Shown piece by piece: positions 17,187-24,531 of a stretch of DNA of 43,499 nucleotides. The stretch comes from a virus, in IMG/VR virus record IMGVR_UViG_3300046169_000013, positions 1 through 43,499 of that record; one strand, 5' to 3'. How positions within the stretch are numbered: position 1 is the first letter of the stretch; every line of letters begins with the position of its first letter. The translations under genes and the position numbers were made by a program. Under the pieces are notes generated by a model. The model was not told the origin of the DNA and ran no database searches. It was given only the letters and a program-made list of their open reading frames with translations.

Positions 17187-17256
17187 AGGTATGTTTGGGG
17201 ACGTGGTCGAGGAGATCTCTAAACAAGGAGGCAAACTTCACAATGTCAAACAATAA
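17095..17256 (+). CDS. Small basic conserved protein, 53 aa
   Basis: The ATG at 17095 lies 7 bases after AAGGAGA, one of the best ribosome sites in the region. It gives 53 residues: a basic N-terminus (MNGKKAKLMRKAGISKK), then NYQAMSHQNKG and a short acidic/Lys tail. The first 92 bases lie inside the end of the preceding open frame. It overlaps the next gene by 14 bases. Small proteins of this kind occur before gp46 in T4-like marine phages. No function is known. Confidence 0.6.
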   Translation: MNGKKAKLMRKAGISKKNDKRNYQAMSHQNKGMFGDVVEEISKQGGKLHNVKQ

Positions 17257-17437
17257 CTGGCATGGAGGTAAGGGTTCTAAACAAAGACCCACCGATCGTG
17301 AAAAGTATAACGATAATTACGATGCGATCTTTGGTAAGAAAGATAAACCAAGTGCAGTAGATGATGCAGCCGATGTTAACTCGGAATACATAAACCACTG
17401 GTTGAAGAAACCACCAGAAGAAAAGGAAGAAGAATGA
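17243..17437 (+). CDS. Small acidic conserved protein, 64 aa
   Basis: The ATG at 17243 follows AGGAGG at 17226-17231, so this start is chosen over the upstream in-frame ATG at 17195. The protein is hydrophilic: WHGGKGSKQRP near the start, a basic-to-acidic switch, and a Glu-rich end (PPEEKEEE). No membrane segment or motif is seen. It lies between gp47 and gp46 and its stop overlaps the next start. Confidence 0.55.
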   Translation: MSNNNWHGGKGSKQRPTDREKYNDNYDAIFGKKDKPSAVDDAADVNSEYINHWLKKPPEEKEEE

Positions 17438-17640
17438 TAAACAAATTTTGGTTGAATAGAATATGGAATTTAGACTTACGAAACGGCATTGGTTTCGACC
17501 TTGAGTTCGTAGATAGTAAATTGGTCTGGGCATATAACCCACTAATAGAAGATGTCGAACCCCGACAGTTCTATGGAACAGTAATACTTTTACCGTTCTT
17601 TATCATCAACGTTGGAAGACTCGTTGCTGAAGAAGAATAA
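17434..17640 (+). CDS. Small putative membrane protein, 68 aa
   Basis: This 68-residue protein starts at an ATG overlapping the previous stop (ATGATAAAC). It carries an amphipathic N-terminus and one hydrophobic segment, YGTVILLPFFIINVGRLV (about residues 47-64), able to span a membrane. No family recognised. It is the last gene before the gp46 promoter. Confidence 0.5.
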   Translation: MINKFWLNRIWNLDLRNGIGFDLEFVDSKLVWAYNPLIEDVEPRQFYGTVILLPFFIINVGRLVAEEE

Positions 17641-17643
17641 TAC

Positions 17644-17672
17644 TTGACTTTTTGTTATGGATAGTGTATAAT
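17644..17672 (+). promoter_or_regulatory. Sigma70-type promoter for gp46
   Basis: TTGACT (17644-17649), 17-bp spacer, TATAAT (17667-17672). Only 8 bases separate the -10 box from the gp46 ATG at 17681, so the transcript would start at or next to the start codon (leaderless). Confidence 0.83.
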
Positions 17673-17680
17673 ACGTACCT

Positions 17681-19402
17681 ATGATTAAATTTGAAAAACT
17701 CCGATTCAAGAACTTTTTAAGTACTGGAAATAATTTCACTGAGATTAATTTCCTTCATTCACCTACTACTCTTGTGGTGGGACATAACGGTGCGGGCAAA
17801 TCAACCATGTTGGATGCCCTGTCGTTTGGTCTCTTTGGGAAACCCCACCGTAAGATTTCTAAACCACAGTTGGTCAACACTATCAACAACAAAGGATCAC
17901 TTGTTGAGGTAGAGTTTTCTGTTGGTTCTCAGTCGTACAAGATTATTCGGGGTATCAAGCCGAACATCTTTGAGATCTGGGTCAACGGTAACATGATCAA
18001 TCAGAACTCACACGCAAAAGAATACCAACAGGTTCTAGAGAAGAACATTCTGAAGTTGACTCACAAGAGTTTCCACCAGATTGTTGTTCTTGGATCAAGT
18101 TCTTTTGTACCGTTTATGCAACTGGCGTCTGGTGCAAGACGTGATGTAATCGAAGACCTTCTAGACATTGGTGTGTTCTCTAAGATGAACGGACTACTCA
18201 AAGAGAAGATGAGTGTACTCAAGGACGAGGTACGCAATGCGGCTCACAGTCTGGAGATGGCAAAGACCAAGATCAATGCCCAAAAGAAATACCTACGTGA
18301 TCTCAATGCCGTAAACACTGCGTATCGTAAAGAGAAAGAAGATAAGATCTCTGAGATAAATACGGAGATCACTGAGTTACAGGAACGCAACACTAAACTC
18401 AGTAGTGATATCACTGAGAGACAGGCACCACTAGAATCAGACATTGCGAAACTAACAAAAGATCGTAGTGAACTCAGTTCGTACATGGCGACATTCAAGA
18501 CACAGATAAAGGCAGTTGTGAAAGAGTCTAAGTTCTTTGAGGAGAACGATATCTGTCCTACATGTGATCAGGACATCGGTGAAGATCTGAAGAACCAGAA
18601 GATCGAGAAGTCTAAATCACGTGCGAAGGAACTGAACGATGCGATGGTAGAGGCAGACAAGAAAGAGAAAGACTTCTTATCTCTTGCTGAATCTTACGAA
18701 GCAATGATGGAAGCGGTGCGTAACTGGTCTAATGAGTTGAATAACAACAACCAGACAATCTCTCGTTTACAAATCAACATTAGTTCTATCCAGTCAGATC
18801 TTGCTAAGATGCAAGGGGAGACTGGTGATCTAGAGAAGGCAAACCGTGAGTTGGAAACCCTGCGTGAGACTGAACTGACTCTGACCGAGGACAAGTTCAA
18901 ACTGAACGAACAGGTGGCGTACAACCAAGTGAACTCAGAATTACTGAAAGATACTGGCATCAAGACCAAGATTATCAAACAGTACATTCCTGTAATCAAT
19001 CAGTTGACTAACCAACACTTACAGACTCTAGATTTCTTCGTACACTTTGATCTGGACGAATCTTTCCAAGAGACTATCCGTTCACGTCATCGTGACTCGT
19101 TTACATATGACTCATTCTCTGAGGGTGAGAAACAACGTATCGATCTATCTCTACTATTTACTTGGAGACAGATTGCGAAGATGAAGAATTCAGTTGCCAC
19201 CAATCTACTAATCCTTGATGAGACATTTGACTCGTCTCTGGATGATGAGGGTGTTGACAACTTGATGAAGATTATCAACAGTCTGGGAGAAGATACCCAT
19301 GTGTTTGTAATCTCACACAAAGGCGAATTGGAAGATCATTTCTTTGAGAGAAAGTTGGAGTTCTACAAGGACAAAAACTTCTCTAAAGTTAAGACGGCCT
19401 AA
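17681..19402 (+). CDS. gp46: Recombination endonuclease subunit gp46 (Rad50/SbcC family)
   Basis: This 573-residue ABC-type ATPase (T4 gp46 is 560) has Walker A GHNGAGKST (residues 34-42) and long coiled-coil arms. A zinc-hook CPTC (C292, C295) follows, then the ABC signature FSEGEKQRIDL (from residue 479) and Walker B NLLILDETFD (from residue 508). It pairs with gp47 for end resection at double-strand breaks. The start matches T4 gp46 well (IKFEKLRFKNF). No Shine-Dalgarno site is visible, consistent with leaderless translation from its promoter. Confidence 0.97.
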   Translation: MIKFEKLRFKNFLSTGNNFTEINFLHSPTTLVVGHNGAGKSTMLDALSFGLFGKPHRKISKPQLVNTINNKGSLVEVEFSVGSQSYKIIRGIKPNIFEIWVNGNMINQNSHAKEYQQVLEKNILKLTHKSFHQIVVLGSSSFVPFMQLASGARRDVIEDLLDIGVFSKMNGLLKEKMSVLKDEVRNAAHSLEMAKTKINAQKKYLRDLNAVNTAYRKEKEDKISEINTEITELQERNTKLSSDITERQAPLESDIAKLTKDRSELSSYMATFKTQIKAVVKESKFFEENDICPTCDQDIGEDLKNQKIEKSKSRAKELNDAMVEADKKEKDFLSLAESYEAMMEAVRNWSNELNNNNQTISRLQINISSIQSDLAKMQGETGDLEKANRELETLRETELTLTEDKFKLNEQVAYNQVNSELLKDTGIKTKIIKQYIPVINQLTNQHLQTLDFFVHFDLDESFQETIRSRHRDSFTYDSFSEGEKQRIDLSLLFTWRQIAKMKNSVATNLLILDETFDSSLDDEGVDNLMKIINSLGEDTHVFVISHKGELEDHFFERKLEFYKDKNFSKVKTA

Positions 19403-19420
19403 TAAGTTATGATATTATGC

Positions 19421-19450
19421 TTGACAAACCATACCATAACGTGTTATAAT
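19421..19450 (+). promoter_or_regulatory. Sigma70-type promoter for gp45
   Basis: TTGACA (19421-19426), 18-bp spacer, TATAAT (19445-19450). The leader before the ATG at 19486 is about 28 bases and contains AGG at 19474-19476, a site where RegA could act, though that is inference. Confidence 0.87.
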
Positions 19451-19485
19451 ATGCAATATAAACCCGATCAATCTAGGTAATAATT

Positions 19486-20164
19486 ATGGAACTATCTGAT
19501 AAAACATTAAACGTACTCAAGAATTATGCGAGTATCAACCCCAACATTGTCTTTCAAGAAGGCAATACACTCAAGACCATTTCGGTTGCTCGTAATGTGA
19601 TGTCCCAGACTTCACTAGAGGAAACTATGCCATCTCAGTTTGGTATCTATGACCTCAACGAGTTTCTGTCGGTACTATCTCTTGTGGATAAACCACACCT
19701 AACATTCTCTGATGATTATGTTACTGTCGGTGATTCTACTGGTCGTAGTAAGATCAAGTACTTCTTCTCTGATCCTGATATGTTGACTGCCCCTAATAAG
19801 GACATCATCATGCCAGAAGCAGACGTTAGTTTTGTACTAGATACTGACACATTAGGAAAAGTTAAACGTGCAGCCTTCTGTACTTGGACACAGTGAGATC
19901 TCAATCACACCATCTGGTGGATCGGTTCAACTCGCAGTAGTCGATAGTAAAGATGCCACATCTAATGTGTTTTCTATTGACGTGGAAGGTTCTTACCCAG
20001 AAGATGCAGACTTCGCATTTGTTCTGAATGTAAACAACCTGAAAGTCGTGAACGAAGACTTCGATGTGAATATCAGTAAGAAACTGATCTCGCAGTTCAA
20101 GTCAAAACAATCTAACCTAGAGTACTTTATTGCACTCGAAAAAACTTCTAAGTATGGAGCATAA
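19486..20164 (+). CDS. gp45: DNA polymerase sliding clamp gp45, split by a one-base insertion at 19876-19877
   Basis: The clamp encircles DNA, holds gp43 on the template and activates late transcription with gp55. Frame one gives the first half (MELSDKTLNVLKNYASIN, SQFGIYDLNEFLSVLSLV, RSKIKYFFSDPDML) and ends at a TGA (19894-19896). The next frame continues HSEISI, VVDSKDATSN, VLNVNNLKVV and NLEYFIALE to 20164. Deleting one T in GCCTTCTG (19876/19877) joins KRAA to SVLGHSEISI and restores 225 residues (T4 gp45 is 228). Because the clamp is essential, an intact gene is expected and the extra base is probably a sequence error. Confidence 0.92.
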
Positions 20165-20165
20165 A

Positions 20166-20360
20166 ATGTCAGATCAAGAACAATTGAATGATTTAGCAAA
20201 CCGTGTCGCACGATCAACTGTTGCGGTAGTAGATACCGTAGTACAACGTGGCGGATTTAAAGGTGAGGAACTCACCACCATTGGGCAACTTCGTGACCAA
20301 GCAGTTCAAGTAATCAACATGGTTGAAGCTGCATCGGGTGACGGAGAAGAAGAGGAGTAA
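20166..20360 (+). CDS. Small acidic protein between clamp and clamp loader, 64 aa
   Basis: The ATG at 20166 lies directly after the gp45 stop. The protein is helical with no membrane segment: SDQEQLNDLANRVARSTVAV, then GGFKGEELTTIGQLRDQAV, and an acidic end. No family recognised. Small proteins occupy this place between gp45 and gp44 in related phages. The next start follows by 4 bases with GAGGAG inside this gene's end. Confidence 0.55.
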   Translation: MSDQEQLNDLANRVARSTVAVVDTVVQRGGFKGEELTTIGQLRDQAVQVINMVEAASGDGEEEE

Positions 20361-20364
20361 GATA

Positions 20365-20607
20365 ATGGAATACACATTCCTTGAAACTTTCTCACTCTTT
20401 ATGGCGACTGCCATTATGATCTATATGGTTGTGGAGAAATTTTTCCCAACCGAAACTGTAGATGATAAAAAGAAAAACGCTGGTGTCAAAGTAGACTATA
20501 ACAAACTTACCAAACCGCAACTATTAGATGCGGCTAAGGCAAGAGGGTTAAATGTCACCAGTAAGATGAACAAAGCACAGATCATTAGTGTTCTAAAAGA
20601 ATCTTGA
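20365..20607 (+). CDS. Membrane-anchored small protein with HeH/SAP-like C-terminus
   Basis: The ATG at 20365 is chosen because GAGGAG (20351-20356) precedes it by 8 bases. The 80-residue product has one N-terminal membrane segment (FLETFSLFMATAIMIYMVV), a charged linker, then LTKPQLLDAAKARGLNV and SKMNKAQIISVLKES. That is the two-helix pattern of HeH/LEM or SAP DNA-binding modules. It could tether DNA or the replisome to the inner membrane. This is an inference from domain pattern and location among replication genes. Confidence 0.55.
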   Translation: MEYTFLETFSLFMATAIMIYMVVEKFFPTETVDDKKKNAGVKVDYNKLTKPQLLDAAKARGLNVTSKMNKAQIISVLKES

Positions 20608-20655
20608 TCGGCTGGGCAATGGGGGAAGTCCTTAAAGACAATGTCGAAGAACCCC

Positions 20656-20684
20656 TTGACTTTCTATACAGAATACTGTATAAT
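20656..20684 (+). promoter_or_regulatory. Sigma70-type promoter for gp44
   Basis: TTGACT (20656-20661), 17-bp spacer, TATAAT (20679-20684). The transcript would start near 20691, giving a leader of about 17 bases with GGAG at 20699-20702. Confidence 0.85.
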
Positions 20685-20707
20685 ATTATTTTATCATGGA
20701 GAACCGA

Positions 20708-21646
20708 ATGTCTACTGACTTCCTTTGGGTCGAGAAGTATCGACCACAAAAAATCTCTGACACTATCCTGTCGTCAGAACTAAAGAAAACATTTCAAAAG
20801 ATTGTAGACAATGGGGAAATCCCCAACATGATGTTTACTGGTACGGCGGGTACTGGTAAAACAACTGTCGCAAAAGCAATATGTAACGAATTAGGTTTAG
20901 ACCACATTGTAATCAATGGATCGGAAGACGGTAACATTGATACACTCCGTGGTAAGATCAAACAGTTCGCCTCATCCATCTCTCTCTCAGGCGGTTACAA
21001 GGTCGTAATCCTAGATGAGGCGGACTACCTTAATCCACAATCCACCCAACCTGCTTTGCGTGGATTCATAGAAGAGTTCTCTGACAACTGTCGGTTTATT
21101 CTTACCTGTAATTTCAAGAACAAGATTATCGAACCACTACACTCACGATGCAGTGTATACGAGTTCACCAACTCTAAGAAAGTTCTTGCAGATTTGTGTG
21201 GTCAGTTCATGGGACGTTTGTCCAAGATCCTAGATGACGAGGGTATCTCGTATACCAACGAAGTCATTGCAGAACTGATCATGCGATATGCCCCCGACTG
21301 GAGACGTGTCCTCAATGAGGCACAACGTCACTCTATCGGTGGTTCGCTGGAGGCGAGCGTACTAGTATCAAACGGTACTGGTGCATACGAGGATTTGTAC
21401 TCTTACCTAAAGGGTAAGGATTTCAAGAAGATGCGTTCATGGGTGGTCAATCACATTGACCTAGAACCAGCTGCCATCTATCGTGGTATCTACGATTCGA
21501 TGGAAGGTAAGGTGGCGTCTAACTCTATACCGCAACTTGTTTTGATCCTTGCTGATTATCAATACAAGAATGCATTCGTTGCAGACCACGAACTCAATCT
21601 GGTTGCGTGTCTCACAGAATGCATGGCAAACGTGGAGTACGTTTAA
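20708..21646 (+). CDS. gp44: Clamp loader large subunit gp44 (AAA+ ATPase)
   Basis: This 312-residue protein (T4 319) starts at the ATG behind GGAGA. The upstream in-frame ATG at 20696 would remove its own ribosome site. Features: Walker A GTAGTGKT (residues 45-52), Walker B VVILDEAD (99-106) and the SRC motif with the arginine finger (146-148). With gp62 it forms the 4:1 loader that opens gp45 and places it on primed DNA. The stop overlaps the next start (TAATG). Confidence 0.96.
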   Translation: MSTDFLWVEKYRPQKISDTILSSELKKTFQKIVDNGEIPNMMFTGTAGTGKTTVAKAICNELGLDHIVINGSEDGNIDTLRGKIKQFASSISLSGGYKVVILDEADYLNPQSTQPALRGFIEEFSDNCRFILTCNFKNKIIEPLHSRCSVYEFTNSKKVLADLCGQFMGRLSKILDDEGISYTNEVIAELIMRYAPDWRRVLNEAQRHSIGGSLEASVLVSNGTGAYEDLYSYLKGKDFKKMRSWVVNHIDLEPAAIYRGIYDSMEGKVASNSIPQLVLILADYQYKNAFVADHELNLVACLTECMANVEYV

Positions 21647-21921
21647 TGGAAGTACATGTAGTAACAATGTTAGAACGTGGTGGTAGCACTGGTTATCCTA
21701 GAACTACCGAGAGAGCATATATCGCTGGAGTCTTCGATGACTTGAAACAGGCGATCACTGCTGGAGAGATCGAAGAGTCGTGGCAAGACAACCATTACTG
21801 TTATACGATCACCAAACATGAACTAAATACCTGTGAGAACTGGCAAGATAAACTTGCCTATTCGGACGAACAAGGTACTCAGTTGACAATGAGATTAGAA
21901 AACGAGCATGTTGCGTTTTAA
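21646..21921 (+). CDS. Conserved small protein, 91 aa, function unknown
   Basis: Read from the ATG that overlaps the gp44 stop. The 91 residues are soluble, with mixed alpha/beta composition (VHVVTMLERGGSTGYPRT, YIAGVFDDLKQAITAGEI, HYCYTITKHEL). No known domain recognised. It overlaps the following short membrane gene by 14 bases and stays within the gp44-gp62 operon, so it is co-expressed with replication genes. Confidence 0.6.
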   Translation: MEVHVVTMLERGGSTGYPRTTERAYIAGVFDDLKQAITAGEIEESWQDNHYCYTITKHELNTCENWQDKLAYSDEQGTQLTMRLENEHVAF

Positions 21922-22081
21922 AAGTCTTTGGAGACTATGGGCAAAATCCCTCGGAGAGAAAGAGGGAACGACTGACCGAGAGGCGGATATGATTGCTATG
22001 ATTCGGTCGGTCGTAGTTCTGGTCAACTTTATAACTTGTTTTTTCATTTGCGCTGGCGTAATAAGGCACTGGTATGGATAA
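21908..22081 (+). CDS. Short single-span membrane protein, 57 aa
   Basis: An open frame starts at the ATG 21908 inside the end of the preceding gene and stops at 22081 inside the start of the dCMP deaminase gene, the tight overlap seen throughout this operon. The product is basic at the N-terminus (LRFKSLWRLWAKSL). It has one hydrophobic segment (SVVVLVNFITCFFICAGVI) near the C-terminus. No family known. Confidence 0.55.
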   Translation: MLRFKSLWRLWAKSLGEKEGTTDREADMIAMIRSVVVLVNFITCFFICAGVIRHWYG

Positions 22082-22505
22082 GTGGGAAAAGGCATTTATG
22101 GAGACCGCAGAAACTTTTGCGGAACTCTCTAGTGCAAGAAGATTAAAAGTTGGTGCGGTTATCGTAAAGGATAATCGTATCATCTCTATTGGGTATAATG
22201 GTATGCCCTCTGGTTGGGATAATAACTGTGAGAACGAACTGAAGTGGCCTAACGGTGACATTCAGTTCCTTGAAACTAAACCAGAGGTATTACATGCAGA
22301 GGCGAATGCAATAACAAAGGTTGCAAAAAGTTCTGAATCATGTTATAATGCTGACATATACACAACGACCGCACCTTGTTTGGAGTGCGCTAAACTAATA
22401 TATCAATCTGGTATCAAGAAAGTATACTGGAGAACACCACACCTAAGAACTGACGAAGGTCTAGTATTCTTGCGTAAGTGTGGCATGGAGATAGAACAAA
22501 TATGA
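22074..22505 (+). CDS. cd: dCMP deaminase
   Basis: This 143-residue zinc-dependent deaminase converts dCMP to dUMP, the precursor for thymidylate synthesis by the ThyX encoded further on. Zinc and catalytic residues are in HAEANA (H74, E76) and PCLEC (C102, C105). T4 Cd is 193 aa; the shorter form is common in marine T4-like phages. It starts within the preceding frame and overlaps the gp62 start by four bases (ATGA). Confidence 0.95.
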   Translation: MDKWEKAFMETAETFAELSSARRLKVGAVIVKDNRIISIGYNGMPSGWDNNCENELKWPNGDIQFLETKPEVLHAEANAITKVAKSSESCYNADIYTTTAPCLECAKLIYQSGIKKVYWRTPHLRTDEGLVFLRKCGMEIEQI

Positions 22506-22879
22506 GTCCATTTCAATTTGTAAATGAGATTACATTCGGTAAGAAGGACGTGATGGTTGACCCCGACATGGAGAAGAAGTATGTTCCGTTCATGGTCAAT
22601 CGTAGTCTATCTTACTTCACCGACACTGTTCATATGGCGAATGAGATGAACAGATACCATCACCTTGACAAAAAGTTACAATTTCAGTTTTTACTAAATA
22701 TAGTTAGGAAAAAGAAAAGATTTTCCAAATGGGTCAAACCCGAAACTGATAGTAACGTTGACGTGATAAAAGAGTATTATGGATATAGTAATGAAAAGGC
22801 CATTCAGATCCTCCCTCTCTTATCTGCCGATCAACTTAACATAATAAAAAATAAGGTGAATAAAGGTGGAAGAAAATAA
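22502..22879 (+). CDS. gp62: Clamp loader small subunit gp62
   Basis: This 125-residue protein from the ATG overlapping the cd stop carries the gp62 pattern of marine T4-like phages (T4's own is 187 aa): SPFQFVNEITFGKKDVMVD, VPFMVNRSLSYFTDTV, DKKLQFQFLLNIVRKKKRF and VIKEYYGYS. It bridges the four gp44 subunits in the clamp loader. The regA start overlaps its end by 14 bases, so the operon order is gp44 - cd - gp62 - regA. Confidence 0.92.
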   Translation: MSPFQFVNEITFGKKDVMVDPDMEKKYVPFMVNRSLSYFTDTVHMANEMNRYHHLDKKLQFQFLLNIVRKKKRFSKWVKPETDSNVDVIKEYYGYSNEKAIQILPLLSADQLNIIKNKVNKGGRK

Positions 22880-23276
22880 TATTGTCGAATGGAGTGTTTC
22901 CAAGATGTTGGAAGTCACCTTGTCGGAACCAGATGACTTTTTGAAGGTAAGAGAAACTCTTACTCGAATTGGCGTGGCGTCTCGCAAGGAAAATAAATTA
23001 TTTCAAAGTTGTCACATTTTGCACAAACAGGGAAGATACTTTATTGTGCATTTCAAAGAATTGTTTATGTTGGACGGTAAGAAGTCTAACCTCGAACTGT
23101 CGGACATTCAAAGAAGAAATACAATCGCAACACTACTTGCAGATTGGGGATTAGTAGAAATACAAACTCCCGAAGTTGCATCTGACTGTGCGCCAATGCG
23201 CCAGATCAAAATCATAAACTTCAAGGAGAAAGATGATTGGGAATTGTGTCCCAAGTATAATATAGGTAATAAGTGA
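22866..23276 (+). CDS. regA: Translational repressor RegA
   Basis: This 136-residue RNA-binding repressor (T4 122) starts at a GTG within gp62. Typical segments are SDPDDFLKV-like SEPDDFLKVRETLTRIG, SCHILHKQGRYFIVHFKELF and RNTIATLLADWGLVEI, all close to T4 RegA. In T4 it represses translation of gp45, gp44 and other early mRNAs by binding near their start codons. Several genes here share short leaders where it could bind. Confidence 0.95.
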   Translation: MEENNIVEWSVSKMLEVTLSEPDDFLKVRETLTRIGVASRKENKLFQSCHILHKQGRYFIVHFKELFMLDGKKSNLELSDIQRRNTIATLLADWGLVEIQTPEVASDCAPMRQIKIINFKEKDDWELCPKYNIGNK

Positions 23277-23824
23277 TGGAATTTTTTGGTATATTTAAAG
23301 GTGATGAAAGGGAAGACTGTATAGCGGAGAGGAAACCTTTCCAAGGCAAACTTCCTTTCAACATGGAGGAAATATATGATTGGAATAGTCATATGATCAT
23401 GTTAGATAGTCATCCCAAACACCTTCTAGATACTAATTCATCAAAGTTTCGGATTGGTCTGAACAATTTTCATGGCAGACCATCCGCACCAATGTTCGCA
23501 AAACAGATTGAAGCAGAAATGCAGTATACTTTTGCTTTACATGCGGACAACAGAGAAATCACAAATATTGCGTTTACTGGTTTTGGGCCCAGCTCTGATA
23601 GTTACCCATGGCACAAAGACAAAATGGATGTGTTTCTAGTACAAGTACTCTCTACGGTTAAATTGAAGGTCGAAGGAGTCAACAATGAAGAGTTCTTTGA
23701 CTTCGAGCCAGGAGATTACATATGGATTCCCAGAGGCACTCATCACCAAGTTGTTCCCGAAATAAGTCGGGCAACATTTAGTTTTGGTGTCGAGGGAGAT
23801 CCAGACCCATCAATGTATTTCTAG
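23276..23824 (+). CDS. Cupin/JmjC-like Fe(II) oxygenase
   Basis: This 182-residue protein from the ATG overlapping the regA stop (a GTG at 23273 is possible) has a cupin core. PWHKDKMDVFLVQVLS supplies H-x-D and FFDFEPGDYIWIPRGTHHQV supplies the downstream His. SRATFSFGVEG closes the barrel. This is the layout of JmjC-type and ribosomal-oxygenase-like 2OG hydroxylases. The substrate is unknown. It is followed by the hsp20 late promoter. Confidence 0.65.
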   Translation: MEFFGIFKGDEREDCIAERKPFQGKLPFNMEEIYDWNSHMIMLDSHPKHLLDTNSSKFRIGLNNFHGRPSAPMFAKQIEAEMQYTFALHADNREITNIAFTGFGPSSDSYPWHKDKMDVFLVQVLSTVKLKVEGVNNEEFFDFEPGDYIWIPRGTHHQVVPEISRATFSFGVEGDPDPSMYF

Positions 23825-23867
23825 GTCATTACATTTAGTTATAATGTCTAACAGAGATATGTTTTTG

Positions 23868-23875
23868 TATAAATA
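23868..23875 (+). promoter_or_regulatory. Late promoter TATAAATA for hsp20
   Basis: A perfect late box lies in the 115-base gap before hsp20. The expected start is about 23881, at the foot of the hairpin described at 23880-23906. Confidence 0.8.
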
Positions 23876-23879
23876 ACGG

Positions 23880-23906
23880 CGGGTATGCGAAATGGTTCGG
23901 TATCCG
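23880..23906 (+). promoter_or_regulatory. 5'-end hairpin in the hsp20 leader
   Basis: C80-A91 pairs with T96-G106 (numbers as 238xx/239xx): eleven pairs, two of them G-T, one bulged G, ATGG loop. It begins at or beside the predicted late transcript start. A short CTTT/AAAG hairpin then overlaps the AAAGG ribosome site (about 23919-23929). It may protect the mRNA end or tune translation; temperature sensing is only a possibility. Confidence 0.45.
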
Positions 23907-23939
23907 TAATTAATCTTGCTTTTTTAAAGGAGAAAAAAT

Positions 23940-24356
23940 ATGACTAACTTAAAAGCATCACAACTATTTCCACGAGCGTCCTTTGTAGGATTTGACCATC
24001 TTCTAGATGAACTTGACTTTGTAGCGAGGCATGCCAAGGATAATTATCCACCTCACAACATTGTTAAGAGATCCGATACAGAGTACTCAATCGAACTGGC
24101 ACTTGCTGGATTCGAGGAATCCGATTTGGATATAGAGCAGAAAGAAAGATCGTTGAACGTCAGAGGTGAGAGTAAACATTCCGAAGAAGGCGAATACCTT
24201 CATAAGGGAATCTCTACCAAGAAGTTTAGACGGACTTTCCGCTTAAGTGAATATGTCGAAGTAGACGGAGCTTCTTACAATAACGGTATTCTTGTAATTA
24301 ATTTAAAGGTAGTGTTACCAGAAGAGAAGCGTCCTCGTAAAATTTCTATCAGTTAA
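23940..24356 (+). CDS. hsp20: Small heat-shock chaperone Hsp20
   Basis: This 138-residue alpha-crystallin-type chaperone has an N-terminal LDELDFVARHAKDNYPPHNI segment, then YSIELALAGFEESDLDIEQK and SLNVRGESKH. The conserved FRRTFRLSEYVEVDGASYNNGILVINL core and a C-terminal KRPRKISIS tail with an I-x-I/V-like motif follow. Hsp20 genes are a hallmark of marine T4-like phages and lie near gp43 there too. It probably stabilises virion or host proteins late in infection, given the late promoter. Confidence 0.95.
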   Translation: MTNLKASQLFPRASFVGFDHLLDELDFVARHAKDNYPPHNIVKRSDTEYSIELALAGFEESDLDIEQKERSLNVRGESKHSEEGEYLHKGISTKKFRRTFRLSEYVEVDGASYNNGILVINLKVVLPEEKRPRKISIS

Positions 24357-24372
24357 TTTTTCGAGGTTAAAT

Positions 24373-24486
24373 ATGAAAGCCCTAAGAGACCGTTCTATAC
24401 GGTCATCATATGATTGGGTGTTAGAGACTTTGGTTTTCATTACAAGTTTTGTAGTGACAGCATTGTGTCTTGCTCCACTCGTATAA
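24373..24486 (+). CDS. Tiny membrane peptide, 37 aa
   Basis: An ATG at 24373 opens a 37-residue frame behind GAGG (24363-24366). It holds a basic start (MKALRDRSIRSSYDW) and a hydrophobic C-terminal segment (LVFITSFVVTALCLAPLV). A hairpin follows its stop. It fits a small membrane peptide; function unknown. Confidence 0.45.
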   Translation: MKALRDRSIRSSYDWVLETLVFITSFVVTALCLAPLV

Positions 24487-24495
24487 TATAAAATC

Positions 24496-24515
24496 GGGGG
24501 GTAGAGATACCCCCC
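24496..24515 (+). terminator. Strong hairpin after hsp20 unit
   Basis: A perfect 8-bp stem GGGGGGTA/TACCCCCC with a GAGA tetraloop, but no T run follows. It could be a weak terminator or an mRNA 3'-end stabiliser for the hsp20 late transcript. Confidence 0.55.
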
Positions 24516-24531
24516 AACTATATAATGGTCT

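Noticed and set aside
19486-20164. Two separate clamp half-genes as a natural split
   Set aside because: The second half has no independent start signal and the junction needs only one base to join.
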